Assembly (NCBI GenBank): GCA_024638765.1
Contig: JAHEJT010000015.1
Location: forward strand, 1 to 55,436
DNA from: Verrucomicrobiales bacterium
GTDB lineage: Bacteria; Verrucomicrobiota; Verrucomicrobiia; Verrucomicrobiales; DEV007
DNA: 55,436 nt
Direction of reading: 5' to 3'
A model generated the notes under the pieces. The model was given only the letters and a program-made list of their open reading frames with translations, had not been told where the DNA came from and made no database searches. A program made the translations under genes and the position numbers. Below are positions 25,537 to 36,984 of this stretch, piece after piece. How positions within the stretch are numbered: the stretch's first letter is position 1; every line of letters starts with the position of its first letter.

Positions 25537-28030
25537 CTTCACTCCACGCGCCCAGCAGGTGCTCGCTCTCGCCCGTAAAGAGGCGGACCGATTCAACCAC
25601 AATTACGTGGGGACCGAGCACTTACTGTTAGGACTTATTAAGCTTGGGCAGGGGGTGGCAGTCAACGTCCTCCAAAAAATGGGTCTCGATCTTGAGACAG
25701 TCCGCATGGAAGTGGAAAAGCAGGTCGGCTCCGGTCCCGAGACCAAAATGGTGGGAAATATTCCCTACACTCCCCGGGTCAAGAAAGTGCTCGCACTGGC
25801 AGGTAAAGAAGCCAAGGCGCTCAACCATTCCTACGTCGGCACCGAACACATTCTCCTGGGCTTGCTCCGCGAAGGTGAAGGCGTCGCGGCACGCGTCCTC
25901 AAGAGTCTCGAAGTCGACATCGAGCGCACCCGCAATGAAATCCTGCGCGAGCTTGATCCTAACTTTTCACCCGAAGATATGGAGGAGGGCGACTTTGAGG
26001 AAGGCGCTCCCACCGGAGGAAAGAAAGACACCAAGACCCCGGCCTTGCGCGCTTTCGGTCGTGATCTTACTGAGCTCGCCCAGAAAGACGAACTCGATCC
26101 CGTTATCGGAAGGATTTCGGAAATCGAGCGCGTCATTCAGATCCTCTGCCGCCGCACCAAAAACAATCCCGTCCTCATCGGTGAAGCCGGCGTCGGTAAG
26201 ACCGCCATCGTCGAGGGACTGGCCCAGGAGATCGCTTCCGGGAACGTGCCGGAACTCCTCCGTGAGAAGCGGGTCATCACCCTGGACCTCGCCCTCATGG
26301 TCGCAGGCACCAAGTATCGCGGCCAATTCGAAGAACGTATCAAAGCCGTCATGGACGAAATCCGCCGCGCCAAGAACGTGATTCTCTTTATCGATGAGCT
26401 GCACACTATCGTGGGCGCCGGCTCCGCCGAAGGCGCCATGGACGCGTCCAATATCATCAAGCCGGCCTTGAGTCGTGGCGAACTCCAATGTGTGGGCGCC
26501 ACCACCATGAACGAATACCGCAAGTACATTGAAAAAGACGCCGCCCTCGAGCGCCGTTTCCAGACCGTCAAGGTGGAAGAACCCAACGTCGAGGATGCCA
26601 TCCTCATCCTTCAGGGGCTTCGTTCAAAATACGAAGTCCACCACAACTCCCAGTATACCGAGAAAGCCATCGAGGCCTGCGTCAAACTCTCCGAACGCTA
26701 TCTTACCGGCCGCTTCCTCCCGGATAAAGCCATCGATATCATGGATGAAGCCGGCTCCCGCGCCCGCATCTCCGCCATGACACGGCCTCCCGAGGTCAAG
26801 GAAATCGAGGCTGAGATCGAGGAAATCGTGGGCCGCAAGGAAACCTCCATCAAGGAACAGGATTTCGAAAAAGCCGCCGCCCTGCGCGACGAAGAGAAAC
26901 AGGCAAAGAAGCGCCTTGAAAACCTTCTCGAAGAATGGCGCGCCAACAACGAAGAGAAACGCGTCGAAGTCAGCGAGGAAGACATCATGACCGTGGTGTC
27001 CAAGTGGACCGGCGTCCCCTTGCAGCGGATGGAAGAAAAAGAAGCCAAGCGGCTCCTCAAGATGGAAGACGAACTCAAGAAGTCCGTCATCGGTCAGGAC
27101 GAAGCTGTGGCCGCTATCTCCAAGGCGTTGCGCCGCTCACGCGCCGACCTCAAGGATCCCAAGCGCCCCATCGGCTCTTTCATCTTCCTGGGCCCCACCG
27201 GGGTCGGCAAGACCTTCCTGGCCCGCAACCTGGCGGAATTCATGTTCGGAGATCCGGAAGCGCTCATCCAGATCGACATGTCCGAATACATGGAGAAATT
27301 CACGTCCAGCCGCCTCATCGGCTCGCCTCCCGGCTATGTCGGCTACGAAGAAGGCGGACAACTTTCGGAAGCCGTCCGCCGCCGGCCCTATTCCGTGGTG
27401 CTTTTCGATGAGGTCGAAAAAGCGCACCCCGACGTCATGAACCTTCTCCTGCAGATCCTGGAGGAAGGCACTATCACCGACAGCCTGGGCCGCAAGATCG
27501 ACTTCCGAAACACCATCATTATCCTCACTTCCAACGTCGGCGCCGAACTCATCAAAAAGCAGATCTCTCTCGGCTTCGGAGCCATGAGCGACGAAAAACA
27601 GGATCACGAGGGCATGAAGGGCAAGATCCTCGAAGCCACCAAGAAAGTCTTCAAACCGGAGTTCATCAACCGACTCGATGATCTCATTGTGTTCCGCATG
27701 CTCGAGAAATCCGATCTTCTCCAGATCATCGATCTGGAAATCAACAAGGTCCTGGAGCGTCTCGCCGACAAGGCTATCACCCTGGACCTTTCCCCCGACG
27801 CCCGGGAGTTCCTTATCGACGAGGGTTACGATCCCGCTTACGGCGCCCGGCCCATGCGCCGCGCCGTGGAGAAACATCTCGAGGACCCCCTCGCGGAACA
27901 CCTCCTGCGCGGTGACGTCAAGGAAGGCGACACCGTCGATGTCACCGCCGACGCCAAAGAAAAAAAACTCGCCTTCAACGCCCGGGAATCCGATCCCGAG
28001 CATCCCGAGGCCGTCGAGTCCGAAGGCTAA
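25526..28030 (+). CDS. clpC: ATP-dependent Clp protease ATPase subunit ClpC
   Basis: An 834-residue AAA+ unfoldase. Residues 5-150 are two Clp_N repeats, each with a YVGTEH motif whose Glu, by comparison with Bacillus ClpC, binds phosphoarginine. The first AAA+ domain has Walker A GEAGVGKT (219-226), the second GPTGVGKT (556-563). Between them lies the UVR-type middle segment [20 protein letters not shown]. The loop QISLGFGAM carries the LGF tripeptide that docks to ClpP. The start ATG pair lies inside the end of mcsB, so kinase and unfoldase are translated together. clpP is not in the window. Confidence 0.97.
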   Translation: MMNNFTPRAQQVLALARKEADRFNHNYVGTEHLLLGLIKLGQGVAVNVLQKMGLDLETVRMEVEKQVGSGPETKMVGNIPYTPRVKKVLALAGKEAKALNHSYVGTEHILLGLLREGEGVAARVLKSLEVDIERTRNEILRELDPNFSPEDMEEGDFEEGAPTGGKKDTKTPALRAFGRDLTELAQKDELDPVIGRISEIERVIQILCRRTKNNPVLIGEAGVGKTAIVEGLAQEIASGNVPELLREKRVITLDLALMVAGTKYRGQFEERIKAVMDEIRRAKNVILFIDELHTIVGAGSAEGAMDASNIIKPALSRGELQCVGATTMNEYRKYIEKDAALERRFQTVKVEEPNVEDAILILQGLRSKYEVHHNSQYTEKAIEACVKLSERYLTGRFLPDKAIDIMDEAGSRARISAMTRPPEVKEIEAEIEEIVGRKETSIKEQDFEKAAALRDEEKQAKKRLENLLEEWRANNEEKRVEVSEEDIMTVVSKWTGVPLQRMEEKEAKRLLKMEDELKKSVIGQDEAVAAISKALRRSRADLKDPKRPIGSFIFLGPTGVGKTFLARNLAEFMFGDPEALIQIDMSEYMEKFTSSRLIGSPPGYVGYEEGGQLSEAVRRRPYSVVLFDEVEKAHPDVMNLLLQILEEGTITDSLGRKIDFRNTIIILTSNVGAELIKKQISLGFGAMSDEKQDHEGMKGKILEATKKVFKPEFINRLDDLIVFRMLEKSDLLQIIDLEINKVLERLADKAITLDLSPDAREFLIDEGYDPAYGARPMRRAVEKHLEDPLAEHLLRGDVKEGDTVDVTADAKEKKLAFNARESDPEHPEAVESEG

Positions 28031-28099
28031 GGCCGGCCAGGCTGTTGGGAACGAGCGCACCCGCACAGGCGAACCCGAGACTCGCCAGGGGACAGCACG

Positions 28100-28303
28100 T
28101 ATGGGGTAATGACGAAGTCCGAAATACCCAATTCCCCAAGGAATCCCGAAGCCCGAAATCCGATTTTCCAGCCTCGCAACCGCCCCTGACGGGGTGCGCC
28201 ATCAGGGGATACGGTTTTATTTCATTTCGAAATTAGCGCTTGGGGCTTCGTCATTGCTTGGGTATCTCGCCACTCCCCACTCGTCATTCCTCATTAGTCA
28301 TTT
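28100..28303. repeat. Word-repeat-rich gap between clpC and GT4 gene
   Basis: The gap contains GAAATACCC/GAAATCCGA words around 28120-28165, a CCCCTGA/TCAGGGG inverted pair near 28182-28207 and shuffled TCGTCATTCCTCATTAGTCATT words at 28281-28302, just before the ATG at 28307. No gene is visible. Confidence 0.5.
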
Positions 28304-28306
28304 TCT

Positions 28307-29581
28307 ATGTCCTCCTCCCTGCGCATCGGTTTTATCTCCACCCGCTTCCACGGCACCGACGGCGTTTCGCTGGAAACCGCCAAGTGGGCCCAGATCTTCG
28401 AAGAGATGGGCCACACCTGCTATTACTTTGCCGGCAAACTCGATACCCCCGAGGACCGGAGTTACCTATTTGAGGAAGCATTCTTCGATCATCCCGATGT
28501 CCTCGACCTCCAGAAACATCTCTTCGGTGTCTCCTATACCCGCACGCGCGAAATTACATCCCGCATTCAGCTGCAGAAGGAATTCCTCAAGGACCATCTC
28601 TACGCCTTTATCGAAAAGTTCAAACTGAACCTCATCATTCCGCAGAATATTTTCGCCATACCCATGCACGTCCCCCTGGGCATGGCACTCACGGAGGTCA
28701 TCGCGGAAACCCGAGTCCCGACCATCGCCCACCACCATGATTTCGTCTGGGAACGCGAACGCTTTATCAAGAATGCCGTGCCCGATTATCTCGAAATGGC
28801 GTTCCCTCCGCCTTTTGCCGTCAATTTCGAGCACGTCGTCATCAACTCCACCGCCCAGGCCGAGCTGGCCCGCCGCCGCGGTATCCCCAGCACCCTCATC
28901 CCCAACGTCCTCGACTTCCAGACCCCCCCCGAGCCGGTCGACGGCCACGCCCGCGATTTTCGGGAGGAATTCGAGATCCGCCCCGACGAAATCCTCGTGC
29001 TCCAGCCCACCCGCGTCGTCACCCGCAAGGGAATCGAACACGCCATCGAACTCGTCCATCAATTGCAAAGCCCGCAGAGGAAGGTCTGCCTTGTCGTCTC
29101 TCACGACGCCGGGGACGAGGGATTGGAGTATTACCAGTTGCTTAAGGAACGCGCACGCGAGGCCCAGATCCGCATGCTCTTCATCTCCGAACGCATCGCC
29201 GAAGACCGCCACGTTGATGATTACGGCCGCAAGAGCTATACTCTCTGGGATTTTTACCCGCACGCCGACTTCGTCACCTATCCCAGCAAATACGAAGGCT
29301 TCGGCAACGCTTTCCTGGAGGCCGTCTATTTCCGTAAGCCCGTCCTCGTCAATCGCTATTCCATTTATACCCGCGATATCGAGCCGCTCGGCTTCAAAGT
29401 GATCGCCATGGACGGCATCGTGACCCATTCAGTCGTCAAGAGCGTGGGAGATATTCTCGGGAACCCCGATCAAAGCCGCGAGTGGGCGGATCACAATTAC
29501 GAACTCTGCCTCAAGCATTTTTCGTACGATGTCCTTCGCAGCAAGCTCCGCCGGCGCCTGGCCGCCCTTTTCGGCGAGTAA
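28307..29581 (+). CDS. Glycosyltransferase family 4 (GT-B fold)
   Basis: A 424-residue GT4-type glycosyltransferase. The N-terminal acceptor half opens with LRIGFISTRFHGTDGVSLETAKWA. The C-terminal half has LQPTRVVTRKGIEHAIELV and the donor-binding YPSKYEGFGNAFLEAVYFRKPVL with the E-x7-E arrangement. The sugar and acceptor are unknown; it could act on a glycan, lipid or compatible solute. It stands alone between clpC and the convergent metalloprotease gene, so context gives no substrate hint. Confidence 0.88.
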   Translation: MSSSLRIGFISTRFHGTDGVSLETAKWAQIFEEMGHTCYYFAGKLDTPEDRSYLFEEAFFDHPDVLDLQKHLFGVSYTRTREITSRIQLQKEFLKDHLYAFIEKFKLNLIIPQNIFAIPMHVPLGMALTEVIAETRVPTIAHHHDFVWERERFIKNAVPDYLEMAFPPPFAVNFEHVVINSTAQAELARRRGIPSTLIPNVLDFQTPPEPVDGHARDFREEFEIRPDEILVLQPTRVVTRKGIEHAIELVHQLQSPQRKVCLVVSHDAGDEGLEYYQLLKERAREAQIRMLFISERIAEDRHVDDYGRKSYTLWDFYPHADFVTYPSKYEGFGNAFLEAVYFRKPVLVNRYSIYTRDIEPLGFKVIAMDGIVTHSVVKSVGDILGNPDQSREWADHNYELCLKHFSYDVLRSKLRRRLAALFGE

Positions 29582-29605
29582 ACTCCCGTCCCCGCCGCTT
29601 CAGGC

Positions 29606-32395
29606 TCAAGGACCCGCCGCCGCCGGCTCGACGCAGAGACGCAGATACCGCGCCGGCTGCCCGCCCGCCTCCAGCGCATCGTAGACCTTGAGGACAGTCG
29701 GAGAATCCGACTCTACCACGGTATGAGGCCCTCCCGAGGACCAGGTCTGCAAGTCCGAGGACACTTCCACGCGGTAGGTCACATCGGGGTGATTCGATCC
29801 GCGACACACCACCAGCCCCACATGCGATCCCTCGCCGCCGGTGGGCACACCGTGCACCAGGCGTGGCAAGGCGCCACACGAACTGGCGTGCGGATCCAGA
29901 TCGAGGGCATACTCTTGGAGATTGGTGATCGCATCGCCATCCGGATCGTCGCCGGGCCCGCCGCCAATCGCCGCTTCCCCGCCAAAATACATCTGCGCCC
30001 ACGACGCGTAGGATGTCGCCCCCAGCGAAATCACGAACTCCAGCCTCCAGCCGAGAATCGTCCCCGCGTTCATGGCGTCGTCGTCCATCACGAACAGTTC
30101 CCAGGCGCCGTTCGGATCAGTGCCCACAAAAGCCTCCAACCCGGCTTCCGCAGCCGCCGCCGGAGCCGGAGCATCGAAGATGTCTCCGCCGAAATGGTCG
30201 GTCGGGGCATAGGTCCCGGACACCAGGGGATCGAAAGCGGGCATCGCCGCCGCGAATCCCCGCAAGGACGTCACGAATTCCAGATCGGCCGCCTGGATCT
30301 GGTAATCTCCGCCCGCGTCCGATACCAGAATGACGCTCTGTCCTTCGGGACCTTTCAGGAGAATGTCTACATCCCGGGCGCGATCGTGGCTGAGCCCGTC
30401 GAGTTTGACCGTGAGATCCGCGATCGTCCCGTTGACCCCCTGGACATCGATCGTCGAAGGATAAGGCGCTGCCGGGCCGACTCCCCATTCCCCCGGGCCG
30501 ATAGTAAGCGGCCCCGCAGACTGGAACTCCACGATCTCGCTGGTGTCCTCGTCGAGTATCCGGACCACCACTGGAACTTCCACCGGTGCTCCCGTGCTGC
30601 CGGTGATACGGACCACGTCCATGTAAGTGCCCGCCGAAAGGTCCTCGGTGTGCAACCCAACCGAATGCGGGGATTCCACGGGATGTTCCGCGGTGCCGTT
30701 CCCGGGCGATACGGAGAGCCAGGAACAGGAGTGGCCGACGTCGTAGGAGATGACGCCCTCGCCGATATTGCGCACGGAAACCCCTTCCACCGGCAGTGTC
30801 TCGCCTTGCAGGGCCAGTCGCTCCAGCCGGCCCGGTCCCGCAGCCAACGCCGGATCCGCAATCCATCGCCACCCGGCGATCACATCGCAAAGGTTGTTCA
30901 GGGAGCTTACATTATCGGCTTCCTCCGGAGAACCCATCGGTTCGCCGGTCGGCATTCCCATGTAGAAAACTTCCGGATTCGAGAACTGCGCAACGCGCGT
31001 CCCCGGCCAGTGCGCCATGATGGTTCGATAAAGATATCCGTCGCTTCCCGTCCACCTCCAGCCGTTGGAGTAGTTATAGGCCCCGTCGCCCGGCTGGTTG
31101 CCATTGTCTCCCACCGCGTGATGAGACCCCATGTTGTGCCCCATCTCGTGCGCAAAAGTCAGATTACCCGTGGCACAGGAATAATCACACACGTTAAAAG
31201 CGGATTCCTCGAACTCCGCCACCGGGTCCTCGAGAAGATGGGCGATCCCGCAGTAATCTGAATAATCGCCCCAGAGACTGACGATGTCGGCGTAATAATA
31301 ATCCCGCAGCGCGTGGACCTCGTCCATGAATCCGTCGATCTTCCCGCTGAACCTGTTCAGGTCGTAGGGCATGCTCGGGCTTTCCAGGTCGTTCAATTCC
31401 TGGTGATGCACCAGCCGCCCTTGCAAATGCACCCCGCTGTTGGCGTAACAAATATTGGTTTCATCGACCGCCATATTCGCCAGCGCCGCGATTGCGCTCT
31501 CGCCTCCCACCAGATTCGTTACCGTGGGCGTGTAAACGATGAGGATGTCAAAGCCCGTCTGACCGCCGCCGGAGTTGGTGGGTGCGGGCGCGTTGCCCTC
31601 CGGCGGCGGTTCCACAGGCGGTGATGCACCATCACTCGCAAATTCGTTGCCGTCCGCGGCCACGCCGACGTGCTCGACAGGCTCAAGACGATGTCCTTGC
31701 GCATCGGCGGATGAGGATCGCGCGCGTCCGTCCGCCATGGCGCACTTCGGCGCCCGGCTCTCATCGAAAGCGCGCACCTCGTGCACGCCTTCCCCCAGGT
31801 ATCGGATCTGCCAGAGTCCCTCCCGTGCCGAACGGATGTTCGCAACTACCACCGAGTCATGCACGCTGAGGACAAAGCTTCCCCCCAGTTCACCCCTTAG
31901 TTTTCCATGCAGCGTGTAGGAATTTTCGCCCCGGATGATCCGATTCGCGGTCTTGCCCACGACTTTCCTCCCGCCTCCGAGATCAAATCGCAGCCGCGGG
32001 GCGGTCCCGTCACGCGCCAGTCGCACCCGCTCCAGATCGACGGTGACCGGCTGTCTTTCGCCGAACCACTGCTTGCCGCTGCGGAGCCTTGTTGCCGCTC
32101 CGGCGCTGAGTGCACTCGCCGCCGCGGGCGTGAGAATACGAGCCGAGTGATGCCCTTCCGCATCGAGGCCCGCCGCCGGTGCCGCCGTCGCCACAACCGC
32201 GCCGGGCCGCCTTGTCCTCAGGCTCCGCGGTTGCGCGGCTTTCTCCTGCCCTCCCTGAGTGATCGCACTTTCTCCCTTGGCGACGGCCGCTCCGAACCGA
32301 TCGCCGGGCCACGTCAACGTCACCGTCCACGACACCGCTGTCATTAAAGACAAAAGCGCTCCCCCCCAGAGCGCACCCCTGCTCAGGACTTTCAT
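29606..32395 (-). CDS. Secreted reprolysin-type zinc metalloprotease with P-domain
   Basis: A 929-residue protein. A signal peptide (about 1-30) is followed by a propeptide-like region to about residue 280. The metzincin catalytic domain has HEMGHNMGSHH (416-426: HExxHxxGxxH) and the Met-turn in RTIMAH (M460). The region about 640-800, with GLSHDRARDVDILLKGPEGQSVILVSDAGG and NGAWELFVMDDD, fits a proprotein convertase P-domain. A DDPDGDAITNLQEYALDLDP segment and a VEVSSDLQTW tail close the protein, a C-terminal form common in Verrucomicrobia. It is probably extracellular; the substrate is unknown. Confidence 0.9.
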   Translation of the reverse strand: MKVLSRGALWGGALLSLMTAVSWTVTLTWPGDRFGAAVAKGESAITQGGQEKAAQPRSLRTRRPGAVVATAAPAAGLDAEGHHSARILTPAAASALSAGAATRLRSGKQWFGERQPVTVDLERVRLARDGTAPRLRFDLGGGRKVVGKTANRIIRGENSYTLHGKLRGELGGSFVLSVHDSVVVANIRSAREGLWQIRYLGEGVHEVRAFDESRAPKCAMADGRARSSSADAQGHRLEPVEHVGVAADGNEFASDGASPPVEPPPEGNAPAPTNSGGGQTGFDILIVYTPTVTNLVGGESAIAALANMAVDETNICYANSGVHLQGRLVHHQELNDLESPSMPYDLNRFSGKIDGFMDEVHALRDYYYADIVSLWGDYSDYCGIAHLLEDPVAEFEESAFNVCDYSCATGNLTFAHEMGHNMGSHHAVGDNGNQPGDGAYNYSNGWRWTGSDGYLYRTIMAHWPGTRVAQFSNPEVFYMGMPTGEPMGSPEEADNVSSLNNLCDVIAGWRWIADPALAAGPGRLERLALQGETLPVEGVSVRNIGEGVISYDVGHSCSWLSVSPGNGTAEHPVESPHSVGLHTEDLSAGTYMDVVRITGSTGAPVEVPVVVRILDEDTSEIVEFQSAGPLTIGPGEWGVGPAAPYPSTIDVQGVNGTIADLTVKLDGLSHDRARDVDILLKGPEGQSVILVSDAGGDYQIQAADLEFVTSLRGFAAAMPAFDPLVSGTYAPTDHFGGDIFDAPAPAAAAEAGLEAFVGTDPNGAWELFVMDDDAMNAGTILGWRLEFVISLGATSYASWAQMYFGGEAAIGGGPGDDPDGDAITNLQEYALDLDPHASSCGALPRLVHGVPTGGEGSHVGLVVCRGSNHPDVTYRVEVSSDLQTWSSGGPHTVVESDSPTVLKVYDALEAGGQPARYLRLCVEPAAAGP

Positions 32396-32600
32396 GGTTC
32401 TCCCCCTCAGAGACCAGATAGAATGTTTTTCCCACCTGCTTAGTTGTTACAAATCCGCCCGCTTCCGTTTGCACTGCTTTGATAAATACTTGAAACTTGA
32501 CTCCCCCTGGTCCCCCGCTGACGATGCTCCTCCGGGCCGGGGCTCCCCCGGAACCGTCTCCAACCCGAATTTGTGCAACCCCGTTACCCATTCATTCCCT

Positions 32601-33560
32601 ATGAAACGCCGCAACTTTCTTAAAGGCTCCTCGCTGACTTCCCTGACGGCCGCCGCGGGTCTCTCCGGAGCCGCCTCCAGCGCCACCGCGCGCGCCGCCC
32701 ACCACAAGAAAAAACGCCCGTTCAAGCTGAAGTACGCCCCGCACTTCAACATGTTCAAGGTCTCCGCCAGCGACGCCCCGGCCGACCAGTTGAAATTCGC
32801 CCACGACCGCGGCTTCACCGCCTGGGAAGACAACAAGTTCAAGAGCCGCGAACTCGGCGAGCAGAAAAAAATCGCGAAGACCATGGAGCAACTCGGCATG
32901 CACATGGGCGTCTTTGTGGCGCACGGCTCCATCGGCCAAACCACCTTTGCGGTCAAAGACGACGCCGTCTGGAGCGGCGTCCTCAAGGAAATCGAGGAAT
33001 CCGTCGAGGTCGCCAAGCGCGTAAACGCCACGTGGATGACCGTCGTCCCCGGCAACCTCGACGAGAACCCGAAAAACCGGCTCGAACTCGGTTACCAGCG
33101 CGCCAATGTCATCGAACTGTTGCGGCGCTGCAGCGATATCCTCGAACCCCACGGTCTCGTCATGGTGCTTGAGCCTCTCAACTGGCACGCAAACCACGGC
33201 GGCGTCTTCCTCGAGCGCTCGGACCAGGCCTATGCTATCTGCAAGGCCGTCGACAGCCCGAGTTGCAAGATCCTCTTCGATATCTATCACCAGCAGATCA
33301 CCGAGGGGAACCTCATCCCCAACATTGATTTGAGCTGGGACGAGATCGGATATTTTCAGATCGGCGACAATCCCGGCCGCAAGGAACCCGGGACCGGCGA
33401 GATCAACTACAAGAACATCTTCAAGCACGTCCACGCCAAGATGAAAGAGACCGGCCGCGATTTCATCTGGGGGATGGAACACGGCAACTCCATCAAGGGA
33501 GTCGAAGGTGAAGAAGCCGTCATCCAGGCGTATGTGGAGGCCGACAACTTCGAGGTCTGA
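32601..33560 (+). CDS. Tat-exported hydroxypyruvate isomerase-like TIM barrel
   Basis: A 319-residue protein with an N-terminal twin-arginine signal (KRRNFLK at 2-8, Ala-rich core to about residue 32). The mature protein fits the hydroxypyruvate isomerase-like branch of the xylose-isomerase-like TIM barrels. Metal-site segments are VLEPLNW, LFDIYHQQI, FQIGDNPGR and GMEHGNS. Probable periplasmic sugar isomerase or epimerase; the substrate is not shown. The ATG at 32601 opens directly on the Tat motif. It is divergent from the metalloprotease with about 205 bp between. Confidence 0.9.
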   Translation: MKRRNFLKGSSLTSLTAAAGLSGAASSATARAAHHKKKRPFKLKYAPHFNMFKVSASDAPADQLKFAHDRGFTAWEDNKFKSRELGEQKKIAKTMEQLGMHMGVFVAHGSIGQTTFAVKDDAVWSGVLKEIEESVEVAKRVNATWMTVVPGNLDENPKNRLELGYQRANVIELLRRCSDILEPHGLVMVLEPLNWHANHGGVFLERSDQAYAICKAVDSPSCKILFDIYHQQITEGNLIPNIDLSWDEIGYFQIGDNPGRKEPGTGEINYKNIFKHVHAKMKETGRDFIWGMEHGNSIKGVEGEEAVIQAYVEADNFEV

Positions 33561-33593
33561 AGCCGGCCCTGCCCCGGTTAACAATTCCCCCCC

Positions 33594-36500
33594 TCAGGCG
33601 TGATATTCCTGGAGCGATTTCACCTCGAAACCGCTCTTTTGCAGGGAACGCATCCCCAGGACGCTGGCGCGGGCCGCGCGAATCGTCGTCATAATCGGCA
33701 CACGATTCGCCACTGCCCCACTGCGAATACGCACTTCATCCCGCCGAGGCGATTCTCCCGCGGGCGTGTTTACGATGAAATTGATTTCGCCGTTCTTGAT
33801 CAAATCGAGCACGTTGGGCCGGCCCTCCGAAAGCTTTGACACGCGCTTCACGGGGAGCCCGGCTTTTTCGAGCACGGCGGCGGTGCCCGAGGTGGATAAA
33901 AGGGTGAATCCCAATGCGATGAAATCCGCGGCAATGGGAATGACGGCGTCTTTATCCGCATCCTTGACGCTAATGAAGATACTGCCGGCCAAGGGAAGCG
34001 CTCCGCCAGCCGCCATCTGGGCTTTGGCGTATGCGATTCCCAAGTCCGGATCCAGCCCCATGACTTCACCGGTGGATTTCATTTCCGGCCCCAGGGAAAT
34101 ATCCACGCCCGGAAAGCGATTGAAGGGAAAGACCGCCTCTTTTACGGAGTAATAAGGGGGCACGGTTTCCGTGGTGAACCCGAGGTCCGCCAGTTTTTCA
34201 CCCGCCATGACCTTGGCGGCGAGTTTAGCGAGGGCCACACCGATAGCTTTGCTCACGAACGGGACCGTCCGGGAGGCGCGCGGGTTGACCTCAATGACGT
34301 AAAGTTCCTCGTCCTTGACGGCGAATTGGATATTCATGAGGCCGCACACCTCCAACTCCCGCGCCAGGTTTTTGCTGGCGACGAGAATGGATTCCTGTAT
34401 CTCCGGGCTCAGGGTCACCGAGGGAATCACGCAGGCGCTGTCGCCGCTGTGAATTCCCGCCTGTTCGATGTGCTCCATGATGGCGCCGACCACCGTGGTC
34501 TCCCCATCGGAAATGCAGTCCACATCCACCTCCGTGGCGTCTTCCAGGAATCGATCCACCAGGACGGGCCGCTCGGAACTGGCCTCCACCGCATGCTGCA
34601 TGTAATGGCTCAGCTCTTCATCGTTGTAGACAATCATCATGGCGCGCCCCCCGAGCACGAACGAGGGCCGCACCAGCACCGGATACCCGATGCGTCCTGC
34701 GATCTTAAGGGCTTCCTCCTGCGAGACCGCGGTATCGCTGGCCGCCTGTTGTAACTCCAGCTTTTCGAGAAGCTCGCGGAAAAATTTACGGTCCTCCGCC
34801 CGTTCGATGCTCGCCGGAGAGGTGCCGATGATATTGACGCCGTGCTTTTCCAGGTCGGATGCCAGGTTCAGCGGCGTTTGCCCGCCAAACTGCACGATCG
34901 CCGCCCAGCAATCTTCCCGCTCGTAAATATTGAGCACGTCCTCGAGCGTGAGCGGTTCGAAGTAAAGTTTGTCGCTGGTATCGTAATCCGTAGAAACCGT
35001 TTCCGGATTAGAATTGACCATGATGGTTTCAAACCCCAGCTCCTTGAGCGCGAAGGCCGCGTGGACGCAACAGTAGTCGAACTCAATCCCCTGGCCGATG
35101 CGGTTGGGGCCCCCCCCCAGGATCATGACGCGCTTTTTTTCACTCTGCCGTGCCTCGTCTTCTTCGCCGTAAGTGGAATAGTAGTAAGGCGTATAGGCTT
35201 CGAACTCCGCGGCACAGGTGTCGACAAGCCGATAGGTGGGCAGCACCCCCGCTGCTTTGCGGCCCGCCCGCACCTCCAGTTCACTCCCGCCCCGGCAGGC
35301 CGCCAGCTGTCGATCCGAAAACCCGAGCTTCTTCATCCGCCGCAGATCCGTGTCGCGGTCGGCGGCGGCGGCCTCCGCTTCCACAATTTGCCGGAGGTTG
35401 CGCAGAAACCAGGGATCGATGGCGGTGAGCGATTGCACTTCTTCTTCCGTCATCCCGAGCCTGAAAGCGCTTCGGAGGTAAAAAATCCTTTCCGCGTTCG
35501 GCGAGCTAAGCTTGCTCTTGACGAATTCCGGGTCGTCCTCGCCCTCGAGACTCTTTCCGTCCGAACCAAGTCCGAAGCGGCCGGTCTCCAGGGAACGTAA
35601 CGCTTTCTGTACCGCTTCCTTGAAGGTCCGCCCGATGGCCATGGCCTCACCGACGCTCTTCATCTGGGTAGTCAGCGTGGGGTCTGCTTGTGTAAATTTT
35701 TCAAAGGTGAAGCGCGGGACCTTGACGACACAGTAATCGATGGTCGGCTCAAAACTCGCCGGCGTTTCCCGCGTAATGTCGTTGGGCAACTCGTCAAGCG
35801 TGTATCCCACCGCAAGCTTTGCAGCGATCTTCGCAATCGGAAACCCCGTGGCCTTGGAGGCCAGCGCCGAGGACCGCGAAACCCGCGGATTCATCTCGAT
35901 TACCACCATGCGCCCGTTGCGCGGGTCCACCGCAAACTGAATGTTCGATCCCCCTGTCTCCACCCCGATCTCGCGAATGACGGCAAAGGATGCATCCCGC
36001 ATCAGCTGGAATTCCTTGTCAGTCAGGGTCTGCGCCGGGGCCACCGTGATGGAGTCGCCCGTGTGGACCCCCATGGGATCCAGATTCTCGATGGAACAAA
36101 TCACCACGCAGTTGTCATTGCAGTCGCGCATCACTTCCATCTCGAATTCTTTCCAGCCGAGCAATGACTCATCCACGAGGATTTCGTTTACGGGAGAAAG
36201 ATCGAGCCCCCGGGCCGCGATCTCTTCGTATTCCTCGCGGTTGTAGGCGATGCCCCCGCCGCTGCCACCAAGGGTGTAGGCAGGACGGATGATAAGAGGC
36301 AGAGTCCCGATCTCTTCGCGCACCTCCGCCGCCTCTCTCATGTCGTGCGCAATTCCCGAGCGCGGCATGTCCAAGCCAATGCGCAACATGGCTTCCTTGA
36401 AAAGCTGCCGGTCTTCGCCTTTCTCAATGGCCTCGGCATTGGCGCCGATCAGACGCACCCCGGCGCGTTCCAAGGCCCCGGCGCGGGCCAGCTCCATGGC

Positions 36501-36794
36501 CGTGTTCAGGGCCGTCTGCCCGCCCAAAGTGGGTAAGAGGGCGTCGGGCTTCTCCCGCGCGATGATTTTTGAGACTACCTCGGGCGTGATCGGCTCGACG
36601 TAAGTGCGACCCGCGAACTCCGGGTCTGTCATGATGGTGGCGGGATTGGAATTGACGAGGACCACGTCATACCCCTCCTCCTGGAGCGCCTTGCAGGCCT
36701 GGACACCGGAGTAATCAAATTCGCACCCCTGGCCGATCACGATGGGTCCCGAGCCGATCAAGAGAATGGTGCGAATGCTGGTATCTCTGGGCAT
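33594..36794 (-). CDS. carB: Carbamoyl phosphate synthase large chain
   Basis: A 1066-residue ATP-grasp enzyme making carbamoyl phosphate for pyrimidines and arginine. Two homologous halves are visible: [18 protein letters not shown] near residue 12 and [15 protein letters not shown] near residue 575. [12 protein letters not shown] and [13 protein letters not shown] repeat likewise. The C-terminal MGS-like allosteric domain has [17 protein letters not shown] and FIVNTPAG. The start is set at 36794 (MPRDTSIRT); the ATG at 36845 adds 17 unlikely residues. The small subunit gene carA is not next to it in this window. Length matches the family (1073 in E. coli). Confidence 0.97.
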   Translation of the reverse strand: MPRDTSIRTILLIGSGPIVIGQGCEFDYSGVQACKALQEEGYDVVLVNSNPATIMTDPEFAGRTYVEPITPEVVSKIIAREKPDALLPTLGGQTALNTAMELARAGALERAGVRLIGANAEAIEKGEDRQLFKEAMLRIGLDMPRSGIAHDMREAAEVREEIGTLPLIIRPAYTLGGSGGGIAYNREEYEEIAARGLDLSPVNEILVDESLLGWKEFEMEVMRDCNDNCVVICSIENLDPMGVHTGDSITVAPAQTLTDKEFQLMRDASFAVIREIGVETGGSNIQFAVDPRNGRMVVIEMNPRVSRSSALASKATGFPIAKIAAKLAVGYTLDELPNDITRETPASFEPTIDYCVVKVPRFTFEKFTQADPTLTTQMKSVGEAMAIGRTFKEAVQKALRSLETGRFGLGSDGKSLEGEDDPEFVKSKLSSPNAERIFYLRSAFRLGMTEEEVQSLTAIDPWFLRNLRQIVEAEAAAADRDTDLRRMKKLGFSDRQLAACRGGSELEVRAGRKAAGVLPTYRLVDTCAAEFEAYTPYYYSTYGEEDEARQSEKKRVMILGGGPNRIGQGIEFDYCCVHAAFALKELGFETIMVNSNPETVSTDYDTSDKLYFEPLTLEDVLNIYEREDCWAAIVQFGGQTPLNLASDLEKHGVNIIGTSPASIERAEDRKFFRELLEKLELQQAASDTAVSQEEALKIAGRIGYPVLVRPSFVLGGRAMMIVYNDEELSHYMQHAVEASSERPVLVDRFLEDATEVDVDCISDGETTVVGAIMEHIEQAGIHSGDSACVIPSVTLSPEIQESILVASKNLARELEVCGLMNIQFAVKDEELYVIEVNPRASRTVPFVSKAIGVALAKLAAKVMAGEKLADLGFTTETVPPYYSVKEAVFPFNRFPGVDISLGPEMKSTGEVMGLDPDLGIAYAKAQMAAGGALPLAGSIFISVKDADKDAVIPIAADFIALGFTLLSTSGTAAVLEKAGLPVKRVSKLSEGRPNVLDLIKNGEINFIVNTPAGESPRRDEVRIRSGAVANRVPIMTTIRAARASVLGMRSLQKSGFEVKSLQEYHA

Positions 36795-36984
36795 GTGGTC
36801 TGCTCGCCCGGCGCCGCGAAGCCGAATCGCAGGACTTTCTGCCATCAGCCTCCAGGGTTGTAAAGCGGAACCGAGTTGAGGGCGGCGGTCGCATGCCTTT
36901 CCGGGAGAGGGACGGGACCCGAAACTTTTCTAGACGCGGGCGAGTCGATCTTGTAAGTACGAAGATTACGAATTTCCACCCGTC

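Noticed and set aside
29723..31261. 512-residue open frame antisense to the metalloprotease
   Set aside because: It lies fully within a well-supported gene and has no domain signal.
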